Source of the DNA: Candidatus Hydrogenedentota bacterium
Lineage (GTDB): Bacteria > Hydrogenedentota > Hydrogenedentia > Hydrogenedentales > CAILVY01
Direction: 5' to 3'
DNA length: 64,000 nt
NCBI GenBank assembly: GCA_029565395.1
Contig: JAKQOG010000249.1
Span: 62,001-126,000, forward strand
Under the pieces are notes generated by a model, which had not been told where the DNA came from, did not search any database, and worked only from the letters and a program-made list of their open reading frames with translations. A program made the position numbers and the translations under genes. Below are positions 1-8,483 of the stretch, piece by piece. Each line of letters opens with the position of its first letter. The stretch's first letter is position 1.

Positions 1-87
1 TGGCGGATTGCAGTATAGATTGTAAAAATCGGGTATTGGGTTGTTTTCTTCCTGTTTCGTTCATTTCGTCTACTTCGTGGTAAAAAA

Positions 88-330
88 TCACTCAACATAG
101 AACCCATCCTCGCCGTCAATGCAGGGGTAGTAACTGGGGGAACGGAAAAGTTGGATGATGTGGAGAAGTTCGCTCATGTTGATGGTCCAGTCGGGGGGAT
201 TGTAGTCGTTGGAGTGGAGATCGCAGTCCATCTTTGTTGCATTGGGAGCGGGACTTCCTCTTTCGCTGAAGCGGTGTGCAGAACGAATCTTCGTCCGTGT
301 TGCGCCGCAGATGGTGATTTTGTTTCTCTC
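88..330 (-). pseudogene. Remnant of a secreted-protein C-terminal repeat
   Basis: The minus-strand frame is open from 330 to a TGA at 88-90. It reads DLHSNDYNPPDWTINMSELL, then HIIQLFRSPSYYPC, then DGEDGFY just before the stop. As I remember it, this pattern (H-S-x-D-Y-x-P-x-D-W-x-I, E-L-L-x-x-I-Q-x-F, G-E-D-G-F/Y) ends many very large secreted proteins of Hydrogenedentes, Lentisphaerae and Planctomycetes, where it recurs as a dockerin-like module. The frame is closed upstream by a TAG at 331-333. Its only ATG (231) has no ribosome binding site, so the rest of the gene is missing. I read it as the surviving 3' end of a larger gene. The plus-strand frame over it, 151-345, is its shadow. The remaining sequence of 1-423 shows no other gene. 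Confidence 0.5.
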
Positions 331-423
331 CTAACGGGGTTTTAATTAAACACTTTTCCCTGTGAATCGTTATTAGGGTAGGATGGCTTTAGCCAAAGGC
401 AACACTAACCTCCGGAGCGAGCT

Positions 424-963
424 ATGAATGAGCAGTCCAATGTGCGTGTGAACTGGGTCCGAGGGGCCATCGACCAGTACGAAGCGCCGCTGATCCGCTA
501 TGCCCAGCGCATTACCGGCGATCTGGAAACGGCCCGGGATGCCGTGCAGGACACTTTCTTAAAACTGTGCGCGGCGGATCGTGAGCAGGTGGATGCATAC
601 CTGGGGCCGTGGTTGTACCGGGTGTGCCGGAATCGCGCGTTGGACCTGATCAAGAAGGAGCATCGTATGCACCCCCTGGATACAGGACATGCAGAGGCGC
701 AACCGAGTCCGGCCCCTGATCCGTATGGCGTGGCCGTTCACCGTGAAGAGGAAGAAGCGGTGATCGCGGCCATAGACCGGCTTCCGGAACCCCAACAGGA
801 AATTTTCCGGCTCAAGTTCCTGGACCAATTGACCTATCAGGAGATTAGCAGTGTTACCGGAAATTCCGTCAGCCAAGTTCGATATCTGATTCACATTTCG
901 TTGAAGGCGGTGCGCACCCATCTGCAAACGCTCAACACCACCCCCGGCACGGCGGAAGCATAA
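424..963 (+). CDS. ECF-type RNA polymerase sigma factor
   Basis: This 179-residue protein has the two-domain layout of extracytoplasmic-function sigma factors. Region 2 spans about residues 18-82, with the helix around ETARDAVQDTFLKL and the WLYRVCRNRALDLIK segment that contacts the -10 element. An acidic linker follows, then region 4 at about 112-168 (RLPEPQQEIFRLKFLDQLTY followed by a helix-turn-helix) for -35 recognition. GGAG lies 6 bases before the ATG. The next gene begins 13 bases downstream and encodes a membrane-anchored protein typical of anti-sigma factors, so the pair is probably co-transcribed, with the sigma factor held at the inner membrane until a signal arrives. The target regulon and ECF subgroup cannot be read from the sequence. 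Confidence 0.9.
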   Translation: MNEQSNVRVNWVRGAIDQYEAPLIRYAQRITGDLETARDAVQDTFLKLCAADREQVDAYLGPWLYRVCRNRALDLIKKEHRMHPLDTGHAEAQPSPAPDPYGVAVHREEEEAVIAAIDRLPEPQQEIFRLKFLDQLTYQEISSVTGNSVSQVRYLIHISLKAVRTHLQTLNTTPGTAEA

Positions 964-976
964 GGAGAATTCACCC

Positions 977-2989
977 ATGCGGTTTGAAAAAGAAGATCCC
1001 AAACTGATTGATTACGCGTTGGGGGAACTGGACGCAGATGCGGCCCATAGCTTGGAAACGGCATTGACGGAAGAGGAAAATGCCGCCGCACTGCGGGAAG
1101 TTGACGAGATTAAGCGTATTGCCGCACTGGCGCATGATGCATTACGGAAAAGGGAAGGGGCGGCGGCGCTAACGGAACAGCAACGCACGGAAGTGCTACT
1201 TCGTGCAGAAAAGGAACCGGGTTCACGTCCATCGCGCTGGATATTTGCAGTGGGGCTTTCCCTCGCGGCAGCATTTTTGCTGGTTGTTGGAGGATGGTTA
1301 TTGTTGGAATCCCCTCTATCGTCTATCGGATGGGGCCACCACGTCCCCTCAAAAGTACAACCTGTTGCAAAGAAACCTTCACCAGTTGTTGTTTTACCAT
1401 CAGCGCACAAAGAAGCGCCGGTTATCGAAAAGGCGACGGTTGAACCTGTGCCTGTCCAGGAAACTCCACCGCCAGTGGCTGGCGTTCCTGTGCCTGAAAC
1501 CACGGCGCCGTCTGAATCAAAACCCACACCTCAAGAGATCGAGAAACCGGCGGAGTCAGTTTCTACACCTGAATCCAAAGAGTCACCTTCCCCCAGGGAT
1601 TTGGCACAACCTCTGGAAAAACCTGCGGCACCGGTTTCCGCCCCTGAAGTTAAGGAACCTGAAAAGCCAGAATCCTTGCCAATGAAAGTTGCTGAAAAAC
1701 CTGAGCCTAAGCCGGTCGCAGAAAAAGCCGTTTCCCAAGAAGGGATACCGTTAGAACCCATAAAAATTGAATTGCCGGAGCCGTTTTTTGGCGGGACGCC
1801 CCTCGATTACTGGAGTCCGAATTTGGAACCGGAAGACTATACGGATCGTCCGCCCTATCTTGCGCCGCCGGAAACGGTGGTGGCGTCCAAAGGAAAACCG
1901 GTTACCAGCAGTTGCAGCAAAACAATGCTGGGCGATCTCAAACAAATCACGGATGGCGATAAAGACTATGCCAAGGGGAGTCTGGTGGAACTCTGCCAGG
2001 GCGTGCAATGGGTGCAGATAGACCTTAAATACGAATACGACCTCTACGCCATCCTGGTCTGGCATTTTCACGAAGGCAAGCGGGTATATTTTGATGTGGT
2101 GGTGCGAACCAGCAACGATCCTGCTTTTCAGAGTGGCTATGTTGAACTCTATAACAATGACCATGACAATTCCTCCGGGCTGGGGATGGGAAAAGATAAG
2201 GAGTATATCGAAAACAACCAGGGCAGGCTTATCCCAATCCCGAAAGGGATCCACGCCCGGTATATCCGCCTGTATAGCAATGGCAACACGGCCAATGAGC
2301 TGAATAACTACGTCGAAGTGGAAGCCTTTGGAAAACCGATTGCGCCGGACATGGAAAATAAAACCGCGGGCTCCTCAGAGCGGGAGGCCATCGAAATTGA
2401 ATTGCCGGAAGTCCATTTTTCTGGAACACCTCTTGATTACTGGGGTCCACAACTTGAACCGGAAGACTATAGAGATCGTCCGCCGTGCCTTGCGCCGAAA
2501 GGCACTACATTGGTCTCTCGTGGCAAACCTGTTACTAGCAATTGCATCGTCCCAAATTTTGGAAACCTTCCTCAGATAACCGATGGTGACAAAGGTTTTC
2601 TTAAGAAAAGCCTGGTTGAACTCGAAAAAGGCATGGAGTGGGTGCAAATAGACCTGCAGCAGGAATATATGCTCTATGCCATCATGGTTTGGCACTTTTA
2701 TGAAAGAAGTAATGTATATTTTGATGTGATTATCCAGGCAAGCAATGATCCCTATTTCCAGCAGGGGGTTGTCAATATTTACAACAACGATTACGACAAT
2801 TCATCTGGTTTGGGCGTGGGTAAGAATCTGGAGTACATCGAAAATTACAAGGGCAGGCTTTTCCCCGTTCCTGATGGCGTACTTGTGCAATATGTTCGCT
2901 TGTACAGCCAAGGTAATTGCCTGAACGAGCTCAATCATTACGTCGAAGTGGAAGTATTCGGAAAACCGGTTGGTGCTGAAAACGAGTAG
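977..2989 (+). CDS. Anti-sigma-like membrane protein with two discoidin-like modules
   Basis: This 670-residue protein has a cytosolic N-terminal part (1-86; LIDYALGELDADAAHSLETA resembles anti-sigma N-termini), one transmembrane helix at about 88-110, and a Pro/Glu/Lys-rich spacer to about 260. Two copies of a roughly 195-residue module follow, at about 262-456 and 472-668. Both copies share the blocks GTPLDYW, LEPEDY, QITDGDK, WVQIDL, YFDV, YNND, DNSSGLG and NELN-YVEVE. The WVQIDL core and Y-(I/V)-R-L-Y edge resemble F5/8 type C (discoidin) carbohydrate-binding folds. No HxxxCxxC zinc motif is seen. The order fits an ECF regulator that senses a ligand outside the inner membrane, perhaps a glycan, and releases the sigma factor encoded just upstream. 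Function as anti-sigma factor is inferred from position and topology. The second module has drifted from the first, so the duplication is not recent. Confidence 0.65.
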   Translation: MRFEKEDPKLIDYALGELDADAAHSLETALTEEENAAALREVDEIKRIAALAHDALRKREGAAALTEQQRTEVLLRAEKEPGSRPSRWIFAVGLSLAAAFLLVVGGWLLLESPLSSIGWGHHVPSKVQPVAKKPSPVVVLPSAHKEAPVIEKATVEPVPVQETPPPVAGVPVPETTAPSESKPTPQEIEKPAESVSTPESKESPSPRDLAQPLEKPAAPVSAPEVKEPEKPESLPMKVAEKPEPKPVAEKAVSQEGIPLEPIKIELPEPFFGGTPLDYWSPNLEPEDYTDRPPYLAPPETVVASKGKPVTSSCSKTMLGDLKQITDGDKDYAKGSLVELCQGVQWVQIDLKYEYDLYAILVWHFHEGKRVYFDVVVRTSNDPAFQSGYVELYNNDHDNSSGLGMGKDKEYIENNQGRLIPIPKGIHARYIRLYSNGNTANELNNYVEVEAFGKPIAPDMENKTAGSSEREAIEIELPEVHFSGTPLDYWGPQLEPEDYRDRPPCLAPKGTTLVSRGKPVTSNCIVPNFGNLPQITDGDKGFLKKSLVELEKGMEWVQIDLQQEYMLYAIMVWHFYERSNVYFDVIIQASNDPYFQQGVVNIYNNDYDNSSGLGVGKNLEYIENYKGRLFPVPDGVLVQYVRLYSQGNCLNELNHYVEVEVFGKPVGAENE

Positions 2990-3481
2990 AAGAGCTTTCC
3001 TTATGTTCGATTACAGAACAATTCAAGTTGAGAGGTTCTATGGCACCCTAGCAATGTGCAAGTAAATGGGGTAACTCTTGGCCGTTGGCATCACTATCGC
3101 TCAGGATCTGTATTTGCCGGGGTCCGAGCTGACAAATCATCCAAGGTGGCATAGCGCCGCTCCCGTTCTTATAAGTGCCTGATTAGCTTGGGATTACTCG
3201 CTTTTCGGGATCCCGTCAGCAACAGCACTGGAAACTGGGTGGATGCCTCCGGAGATGCTTATTCCATTAGCCGCAGAATAGCCATATTTACCGTCCAATT
3301 TTACTTCTAACTCCATATTGGCCGATAAATCAACCCCAGGCCAACGACCGTGCCACCCGGAAAAGAGAATAGGGATACACCGTATTGCGTACCAGGAGAT
3401 GAGGAACAGCGCGTGGCAAACCGGTGGCGAAGTGCCTTTCAAGTATGGTAGCGTGGTTATCCGAGATTGGAGGATGATTCC
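2990..3481. other. Intergenic region, possibly decayed sequence
   Basis: No convincing gene is present in these 492 bases. Short open stretches occur on both strands, for example a minus-strand frame ending at 3194, but none has a start signal or a recognisable family. Composition is more A+T-rich than the neighbours. GGAGG at 3469-3473 is the ribosome binding site of the next gene. Confidence 0.5.
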
Positions 3482-4783
3482 ATGGAAAAGGAAATGACGC
3501 GCAGACATTTTGTGAAGACCAGCATGGCCGCGGCCGCGTTGGGCATGGCCGCAAGGCGAAGTTACGGGGCGAATGATCGCATCCGCCTGGGATTCATCGG
3601 GGTGGCCAACCGTGGCGGCCAACTCATCGACGCCACGTTGCCGCATCAGGACGCGGAAATTGTCGCGTTGTGCGACGTGGATTCGCGTCCATTCGACAAG
3701 CAACTCAAAAAACTCCCCGAAAAAGTGGACACCTACAGCGATTACCGCAAGATACTTGAGCGGAAAGACATCGACGCAGTGGTGGTCGCCACGCCGGATC
3801 ACTGGCACGCGCTGCAAACCGTGGACGCCTGCGAAGCGGGCAAGGATGTCTATGTGGAAAAACCGCTGTCGCTCACCATTCATGAAGGCCGCCGCATGGT
3901 GGAAGCGGCGCGGCGCAACCAGCAGGTGGTCCAGGTGGGGCTGCACCGCCGGGGCGGGATGATGTACGAAGAACTTGCCGGCCTGATTCAGAAGGACGGC
4001 ATCGGCAAGGTGACCTTTGCGCACTGCTACCGCATCAACAACCTGTTTCCGAATGGCATCGGCAAAATGCAGCCGAGCGATCCGCCCAAGGAGCTCGACT
4101 GGGACATGTGGCTGGGGCCTCAGGCAATGCGCCCCTATCAAGACAACATCACGCCGTATAAATTCCGCTGGTGGAAGGAATACTCCTCGCAGATCGGCAA
4201 TTGGGGCGTGCATTACTTCGATGTAATCCGCTGGATGCTCGGCGAGGAAGCGCCGATATCGGTGTCCGCGCATGGCGGCAAGTATGTGGTGGACGACGAC
4301 CGCACCATCCCGGACACGATGCACGCGACGTTTGAATTTGCGTCAGGCCGCATTCTGGTTTTCGGACAATACGAAGGCAGCCATAATCCCATTTTCGCGA
4401 AGGACAGCGAGATCGAGTTGCGCGGCACCCAGGGCACGCTCTATGCCACGGATGGCGGGTATGAAATTGTTCCCGAACACGGTGGACAGTTCCAGGATCC
4501 CAAGGCGCGCATGGAGCCGGTGAAGGAACCGCGGAAGGACGGCAACCGTGATCTGACCACGCTGCACATGCGCAATTTCCTCGACTGCATCAAATCGCGC
4601 CAGAAACCCCGCGCCGACGTCGAAGAAGGACATCGTTCCACCATCTTCGCGCACCTCGGCAATATCGCCATGGCCACCAAGTCGCGCATCGAATGGGATG
4701 CCAAGGCCGAACGCGTCACCAACAACGACGCCGCGAACGACCTGCTCCAGTATGAATACCGCGCGCCGTGGAAGTTGCTCTGA
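3482..4783 (+). CDS. Tat-exported Gfo/Idh/MocA family oxidoreductase
   Basis: The product (433 residues) opens with a twin-arginine signal (MTRRHFVKTSMAAAALGMAA), so it is probably folded in the cytoplasm and moved to the periplasm with its nicotinamide cofactor. The Rossmann motif GFIGVANRGG follows at about 38-46, and the EKP motif that carries the catalytic lysine is at 126-128. Further on, GNWGVHYFDVIRWML contains the usual histidine region. Members of this family oxidise or rearrange sugars, inositols and glycosides; the substrate here is unknown. I chose the ATG at 3482 because GGAGG stands 8 bases before it; a TTG 15 bases upstream would overlap that site. It stands alone, far from the other carbohydrate genes, although a second Tat oxidoreductase lies at 43484. 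Confidence 0.88.
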   Translation: MEKEMTRRHFVKTSMAAAALGMAARRSYGANDRIRLGFIGVANRGGQLIDATLPHQDAEIVALCDVDSRPFDKQLKKLPEKVDTYSDYRKILERKDIDAVVVATPDHWHALQTVDACEAGKDVYVEKPLSLTIHEGRRMVEAARRNQQVVQVGLHRRGGMMYEELAGLIQKDGIGKVTFAHCYRINNLFPNGIGKMQPSDPPKELDWDMWLGPQAMRPYQDNITPYKFRWWKEYSSQIGNWGVHYFDVIRWMLGEEAPISVSAHGGKYVVDDDRTIPDTMHATFEFASGRILVFGQYEGSHNPIFAKDSEIELRGTQGTLYATDGGYEIVPEHGGQFQDPKARMEPVKEPRKDGNRDLTTLHMRNFLDCIKSRQKPRADVEEGHRSTIFAHLGNIAMATKSRIEWDAKAERVTNNDAANDLLQYEYRAPWKLL

Positions 4784-5141
4784 CATAGAAAACCTGATTC
4801 AAAGCAGAGGCCGCTGAGCACGCGGAGGTTCGCAGAGAAGGAGAATGGGTTCTTTTTTGTCTTACGACTCGGCAGGAGCCCTCCTACGGCGGATAAACCT
4901 CGCCCTCCCGGCCTTGTTTTTTTGTTTGGGTCAGAAGCATACAAAGTTTTTTTCTGGCGATGAACCAAATCGATGTGGGGAACGACTGGGAAGCATGGGA
5001 GGTATTAGACGTATTGGGGAAACGGGAAAGCAGGATTCTTGATGGGTGATATATTGGGGTATGGGTTCATTCTATGGTACTGCGCATGGTTCTATGGCAT
5101 AATGACGGTTCTTTAGCGCATAACCCCCAGGAGGCGGCGAT
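4784..5141. other. Intergenic region upstream of proA
   Basis: No gene is seen in these 358 bases. The stretch holds several T-runs after G+C-rich patches and, near 5073-5105, two copies of TTCTATGG about 20 bases apart ahead of a CATAAT. A credible -35 box at the right distance is missing, so I do not call a promoter. AGGAGG before the ATG at 5142 is the proA ribosome binding site. Confidence 0.45.
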
Positions 5142-6410
5142 ATGGATACCAAGGATAAGGACCTGAAAACGGTCTTGGAGCGGATTGGACGGCAGGCGCG
5201 CGTGGCGTCGGACACGCTGCGTTCGTTGTCGCGTTTCATAAAGGACGCGGCGCTGCTGGCGATTGCCCAACGCCTGCGTGATCAATGCAAGGACATCATC
5301 GCGGAGAATGCGAAAGATCTCGCGGCGGGCCGGGAAAAAGGCTTGTCTGGCGCGATGTTGGATCGTCTGGAATTGAATGCCAAGCGCGTGGAGGCGATGG
5401 CGCAGGGGCTTGAGGTGGTGGCGGCGCTGCCTGATCCGGTGGGGGATGTTGTTCATCAGTATGTACATCCCAATGGACTTAAGATTGCGCAAATCCGTCA
5501 GCCGCTGGGTGTGGTGGGGATTATCTATGAGAGCCGTCCGAATGTGACGGCGGACGCGGCCGCGCTCTGCCTGAAATCGGGCAATGCCTGCATCCTGCGG
5601 GGCGGTTCTGAAGCGATTCATTCGAATCTGGCCATTGCCCGCATTTTCATGGAAGGCGCGCGCGAAGCCGGCGCGCCGGATCATGCGGTGCAAATCATCG
5701 GCACCACGGATCGCGCGGCCGTGGGCGAAATGCTCAGGTTGGACCGGTACATTGACGTGATTATCCCGCGCGGGGGCAAAAGCCTCATCGCGCGGATTTA
5801 TGAGGAGTCGCGTATTCCCGTGGTGGCACACCTCGACGGCATCTGCCACACGTACTTGCATGAAGACGCGGATCCTGTCATGTCGGAGAAAATCTGCGTG
5901 AACGCGAAGCTGCAGCGTCCGGGCGTATGCAATGCCATGGAGACGCTGCTGGTGCATGAAAGCGCCGCGCCCATGCTCTTGCCCGGCGTGGCCAAGGCTT
6001 TAATGGACGGCGATTGTGAACTGCGCGGCTGCCCCCGCACGCGTCAGATTATCGAGTGCAAGGAGGCCACGGAAGAAGACTGGGTGACGGAGTACCTGGA
6101 CAAAATTTTATCGATCAAGATTGTGTCTTCGCTCGAAGAAGCGATTGACCACATTAATTTCTATGGGTCGCATCACTCGGATGCCATCGTCACGGAAAGC
6201 TACGCGGCGGCGGAACGGTTTTTGGATGCGGTGGACAGCGCCACGGTGTACGTGAACGCATCCACACGCTTCACGGACGGATTTGAGTTTGGCCTGGGCG
6301 CGGAAATCGGCATCAGCACGAACAAACTCCATTGCCGGGGCCCCATGGCCCTCGAAGGCCTGACCACGTTGAAATACATCATTCGCGGTTCAGGGCAGTT
6401 GCGCACATAA
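5142..6410 (+). CDS. proA: Glutamate-5-semialdehyde dehydrogenase (gamma-glutamyl phosphate reductase)
   Basis: ProA reduces gamma-glutamyl phosphate to glutamate-5-semialdehyde with NADPH, the second step of proline synthesis in the cytoplasm. The protein is 422 residues, the normal size. It shows the family blocks RQPLGVVGIIYESRPNVT and LKSGNACILRGGSEA. The nucleophilic cysteine, about Cys263, is in QRPGVCNAMETLLVHE, and the C-terminal block FGLGAEIGISTNKLHCRGPM is present. A strong AGGAGG sits just upstream of the ATG. The kinase partner proB is not next to it. nadD follows after 15 bases, so proA, nadD, yqeK and the methyltransferase may form one transcript. Confidence 0.97.
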   Translation: MDTKDKDLKTVLERIGRQARVASDTLRSLSRFIKDAALLAIAQRLRDQCKDIIAENAKDLAAGREKGLSGAMLDRLELNAKRVEAMAQGLEVVAALPDPVGDVVHQYVHPNGLKIAQIRQPLGVVGIIYESRPNVTADAAALCLKSGNACILRGGSEAIHSNLAIARIFMEGAREAGAPDHAVQIIGTTDRAAVGEMLRLDRYIDVIIPRGGKSLIARIYEESRIPVVAHLDGICHTYLHEDADPVMSEKICVNAKLQRPGVCNAMETLLVHESAAPMLLPGVAKALMDGDCELRGCPRTRQIIECKEATEEDWVTEYLDKILSIKIVSSLEEAIDHINFYGSHHSDAIVTESYAAAERFLDAVDSATVYVNASTRFTDGFEFGLGAEIGISTNKLHCRGPMALEGLTTLKYIIRGSGQLRT

Positions 6411-6425
6411 CCGGGGAATACAGGG

Positions 6426-7028
6426 TTGAGTTCAAACGCCATAAAACGCATCGGGGTCTATGGAGGCACCTTTGATCCCATTCATACCACGCATCTGGAC
6501 ATTGCGCGCACCGCGTTGCGTCATGCTCATCTGGACCGCGTGTTGTTCATCGTGGCGGCACGGCCTCCGCACAAACAGGGAGAGGTTTTCGCCGAAGCGC
6601 AGGATCGCCTGGAACTCGTCCGAGCCGCCCTCGCAGATGAACCCGCCATGGAAGCCTCCCGTCTGGAACTGGATCGTTCGGGCTACTCCTTTACCGTAGA
6701 TACACTTGACCTGTTGCAACAACAGTATCCCGGCGCAGCACTCTATCTGATCCTCGGATACGACTCGTTGGTGGAACTGCCGGGCTGGCGCGACCCGGAA
6801 GGGATTTTTGCGCGCGCACATATTTTGGCGGCGCCCCGTCCGGGCGTACTGGCCCCCGTGCCGCCGATGCTCGCCGGCCACTACGACCTGCTGCCGTTCC
6901 AGGAACGGGAGGTAAGCTCGACGGACATTCGTGCGCGCATCGCGGCTGGTGAGGAGGTGCGCGCATGGCTGCCTCCGGCGGTCGAACGCTTGATCCGGCA
7001 AAAGGGCCTGTATCATGCCGCTCCCTGA
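6426..7028 (+). CDS. nadD: Nicotinate-nucleotide adenylyltransferase
   Basis: NadD joins ATP and nicotinate mononucleotide to form deamido-NAD in NAD synthesis. The 200-residue product carries the nucleotidyltransferase start GVYGGTFDPIH and the late motif SSTDIRARIAAGE that binds ATP phosphates. The HxGH signature reads His-Thr-Thr-His (residues 20-23), so the glycine is replaced, while both histidines remain. The start appears to be a TTG with GGG next to it; no ATG lies before the conserved core. The end overlaps yqeK by 14 bases, the nadD-yqeK pairing known from Firmicutes, which strengthens both assignments. Confidence 0.93.
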   Translation: MSSNAIKRIGVYGGTFDPIHTTHLDIARTALRHAHLDRVLFIVAARPPHKQGEVFAEAQDRLELVRAALADEPAMEASRLELDRSGYSFTVDTLDLLQQQYPGAALYLILGYDSLVELPGWRDPEGIFARAHILAAPRPGVLAPVPPMLAGHYDLLPFQEREVSSTDIRARIAAGEEVRAWLPPAVERLIRQKGLYHAAP

Positions 7029-7599
7029 CGTTCCGCAAACACGCGTCTATCTGGACATCCTGAACGACAAGCTTCCGGAGAAAAAAGTCCTCCATTGCAT
7101 CTCCACCACGGAGCACTTGCTCTCCTTCGCGCCGCGCCTTGCCCTGGACCTCGACAAAGCGCTTGCCGCAGGCTTGCTTCACGATATTTGCCGCGAATTC
7201 AAAGATGGTAAACTCCTGCGCAAGGCGGAAGAGTTTGGCCTGCCTATCAGCGCCGTCGAACAGGCCAAACCGAATCTGCTGCACGGCCCGCTCGCCGCCG
7301 AGGTCTGCCGTAAAAAATTCGCTCTCGATGATGATGAGATCTACGAAGCCATCTTCTGGCACACCACCGGCAAACCGGATTTTTGCCGCTTGGGCCAGGC
7401 CCTCTATGTGGCGGACTTTTCCGAACCGACCCGGGATTATCCTGAAGCGGAACACGCCCGCCACCTTCTCGTCAAGAAGGACTTTAACGCCGCATTGCTT
7501 TATGTAGCCCGCGTAAAGATCGATTTCTTCCGTAACAAAAAGGTGTGCGCCCCCATGGCGGAAGAATTCCTGCGCTGGGTGGAAAAGGAACTCACTTGA
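7015..7599 (+). CDS. yqeK: HD-domain phosphohydrolase, YqeK family
   Basis: This 194-residue protein has the HD-domain metal-binding residues: HCISTTEHL at the N-terminus, GLLHDICREFK with the His-Asp pair, LLHGPLAAEV, and IFWHTTGKP. YqeK proteins hydrolyse symmetrical diadenosine tetraphosphate to ADP, removing an alarmone that forms under stress. The start codon lies inside the end of nadD, and the stop overlaps the next ATG in a TGATG junction, so translation of the three genes is probably coupled. The family call rests on the motif pattern plus the nadD neighbourhood; the exact nucleotide substrate is inferred. Confidence 0.88.
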   Translation: MPLPDVPQTRVYLDILNDKLPEKKVLHCISTTEHLLSFAPRLALDLDKALAAGLLHDICREFKDGKLLRKAEEFGLPISAVEQAKPNLLHGPLAAEVCRKKFALDDDEIYEAIFWHTTGKPDFCRLGQALYVADFSEPTRDYPEAEHARHLLVKKDFNAALLYVARVKIDFFRNKKVCAPMAEEFLRWVEKELT

Positions 7600-8369
7600 T
7601 GCTGCGCGATGACGCGTTCCGCGATCTTGCCCATTATTACGACCCCATCATGGAACACGTCCATTATGATCGCTGGTTCATGATCACCACAGCGCTCGCG
7701 GAATTGCTCCCCGCCTCGTTTCGGCATCTCGATGCCGGCTGCGGCACCGGTGTTCTCGTGAACATGTTGCGCCGTGCCGGCTGGACCAGTTTCGGCATGG
7801 ACCTCTCCCACGCCATGGTGCGAACCGCACGGCGGCAACGCGGCGCACTGCCCATAGCCGTGGGCGACCTCCGGACATTTCCGTTTCATGGCGTGGATTA
7901 CATCACGTGCCTGTTCGACTCCATCAACTTTCTGCTGAAAGAAGAGGAAGTGCGCCAGACCATACACTGCTTTGCAAATGCCTTGCAGCCAGGCGGTCTG
8001 TTGTATTTCGACATTGTCACGGAGCGCATGGTGACGGATTTTTTCGAGGATCAAACCTGGACCGAAGACAATGGCCGTTTCCGGACCACCTGGTCCAGCG
8101 TCTATAACCGAAACAGCGCCATCGCGGAAACCACGGTCCGCGTAAACACCGGCGGGGACGCGCTTATTCGCGAACGCATCTATCCCACCTCTTTTTTCAT
8201 CAAGGCGATCCGTCAGAGCGGCTTCACGCTCCTGGCCGCGGTGGATGCCACCTCCTGGCGTTGCCCCACCCGCCGCACCACCCGGATTGATTTTGTCGCG
8301 ATGAAAGATCCCGCCCGATCACTGACGCGCCGTTTTCAGGATGTCAAGGCCCAGATCCAGCAGATTTGA
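7599..8369 (+). CDS. Class I SAM-dependent methyltransferase
   Basis: The 256-residue protein (MLRDDAFRDLAHYYDPIMEH...) has the S-adenosylmethionine loop HLDAGCGTGVLVNMLRRAGW, the acidic ribose-binding turn FGMDLSHAM, and a VGDLRTFPF segment. These are motifs I to III of the Rossmann-fold methyltransferases that resemble UbiE or BioC. I set the start at the ATG that overlaps the yqeK stop. A longer frame begins 54 bases upstream but lies wholly inside yqeK. The substrate is unknown. Its tie to yqeK and nadD suggests a housekeeping small-molecule or RNA target, but that is a guess. Confidence 0.85.
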   Translation: MLRDDAFRDLAHYYDPIMEHVHYDRWFMITTALAELLPASFRHLDAGCGTGVLVNMLRRAGWTSFGMDLSHAMVRTARRQRGALPIAVGDLRTFPFHGVDYITCLFDSINFLLKEEEVRQTIHCFANALQPGGLLYFDIVTERMVTDFFEDQTWTEDNGRFRTTWSSVYNRNSAIAETTVRVNTGGDALIRERIYPTSFFIKAIRQSGFTLLAAVDATSWRCPTRRTTRIDFVAMKDPARSLTRRFQDVKAQIQQI

Positions 8370-8483
8370 CCCATTGTGTTCATGCCTTTTGTTTCGCCAT
8401 GTCATTGTGCGGCCTGCTTGTAACAAATTTTACCCGCAAATGTAAGGTGCTCATACGACGAAGGCAGAAAAAACGAGGAATGA

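Noticed and set aside
151-345. 64-codon plus-strand frame near the left edge
   Set aside because: It is the antisense shadow of the minus-strand repeat remnant.
3194-4324. Long minus-strand frame over the first oxidoreductase
   Set aside because: It mirrors the third-position bias of the real plus-strand gene, has no family motifs and no start signal.
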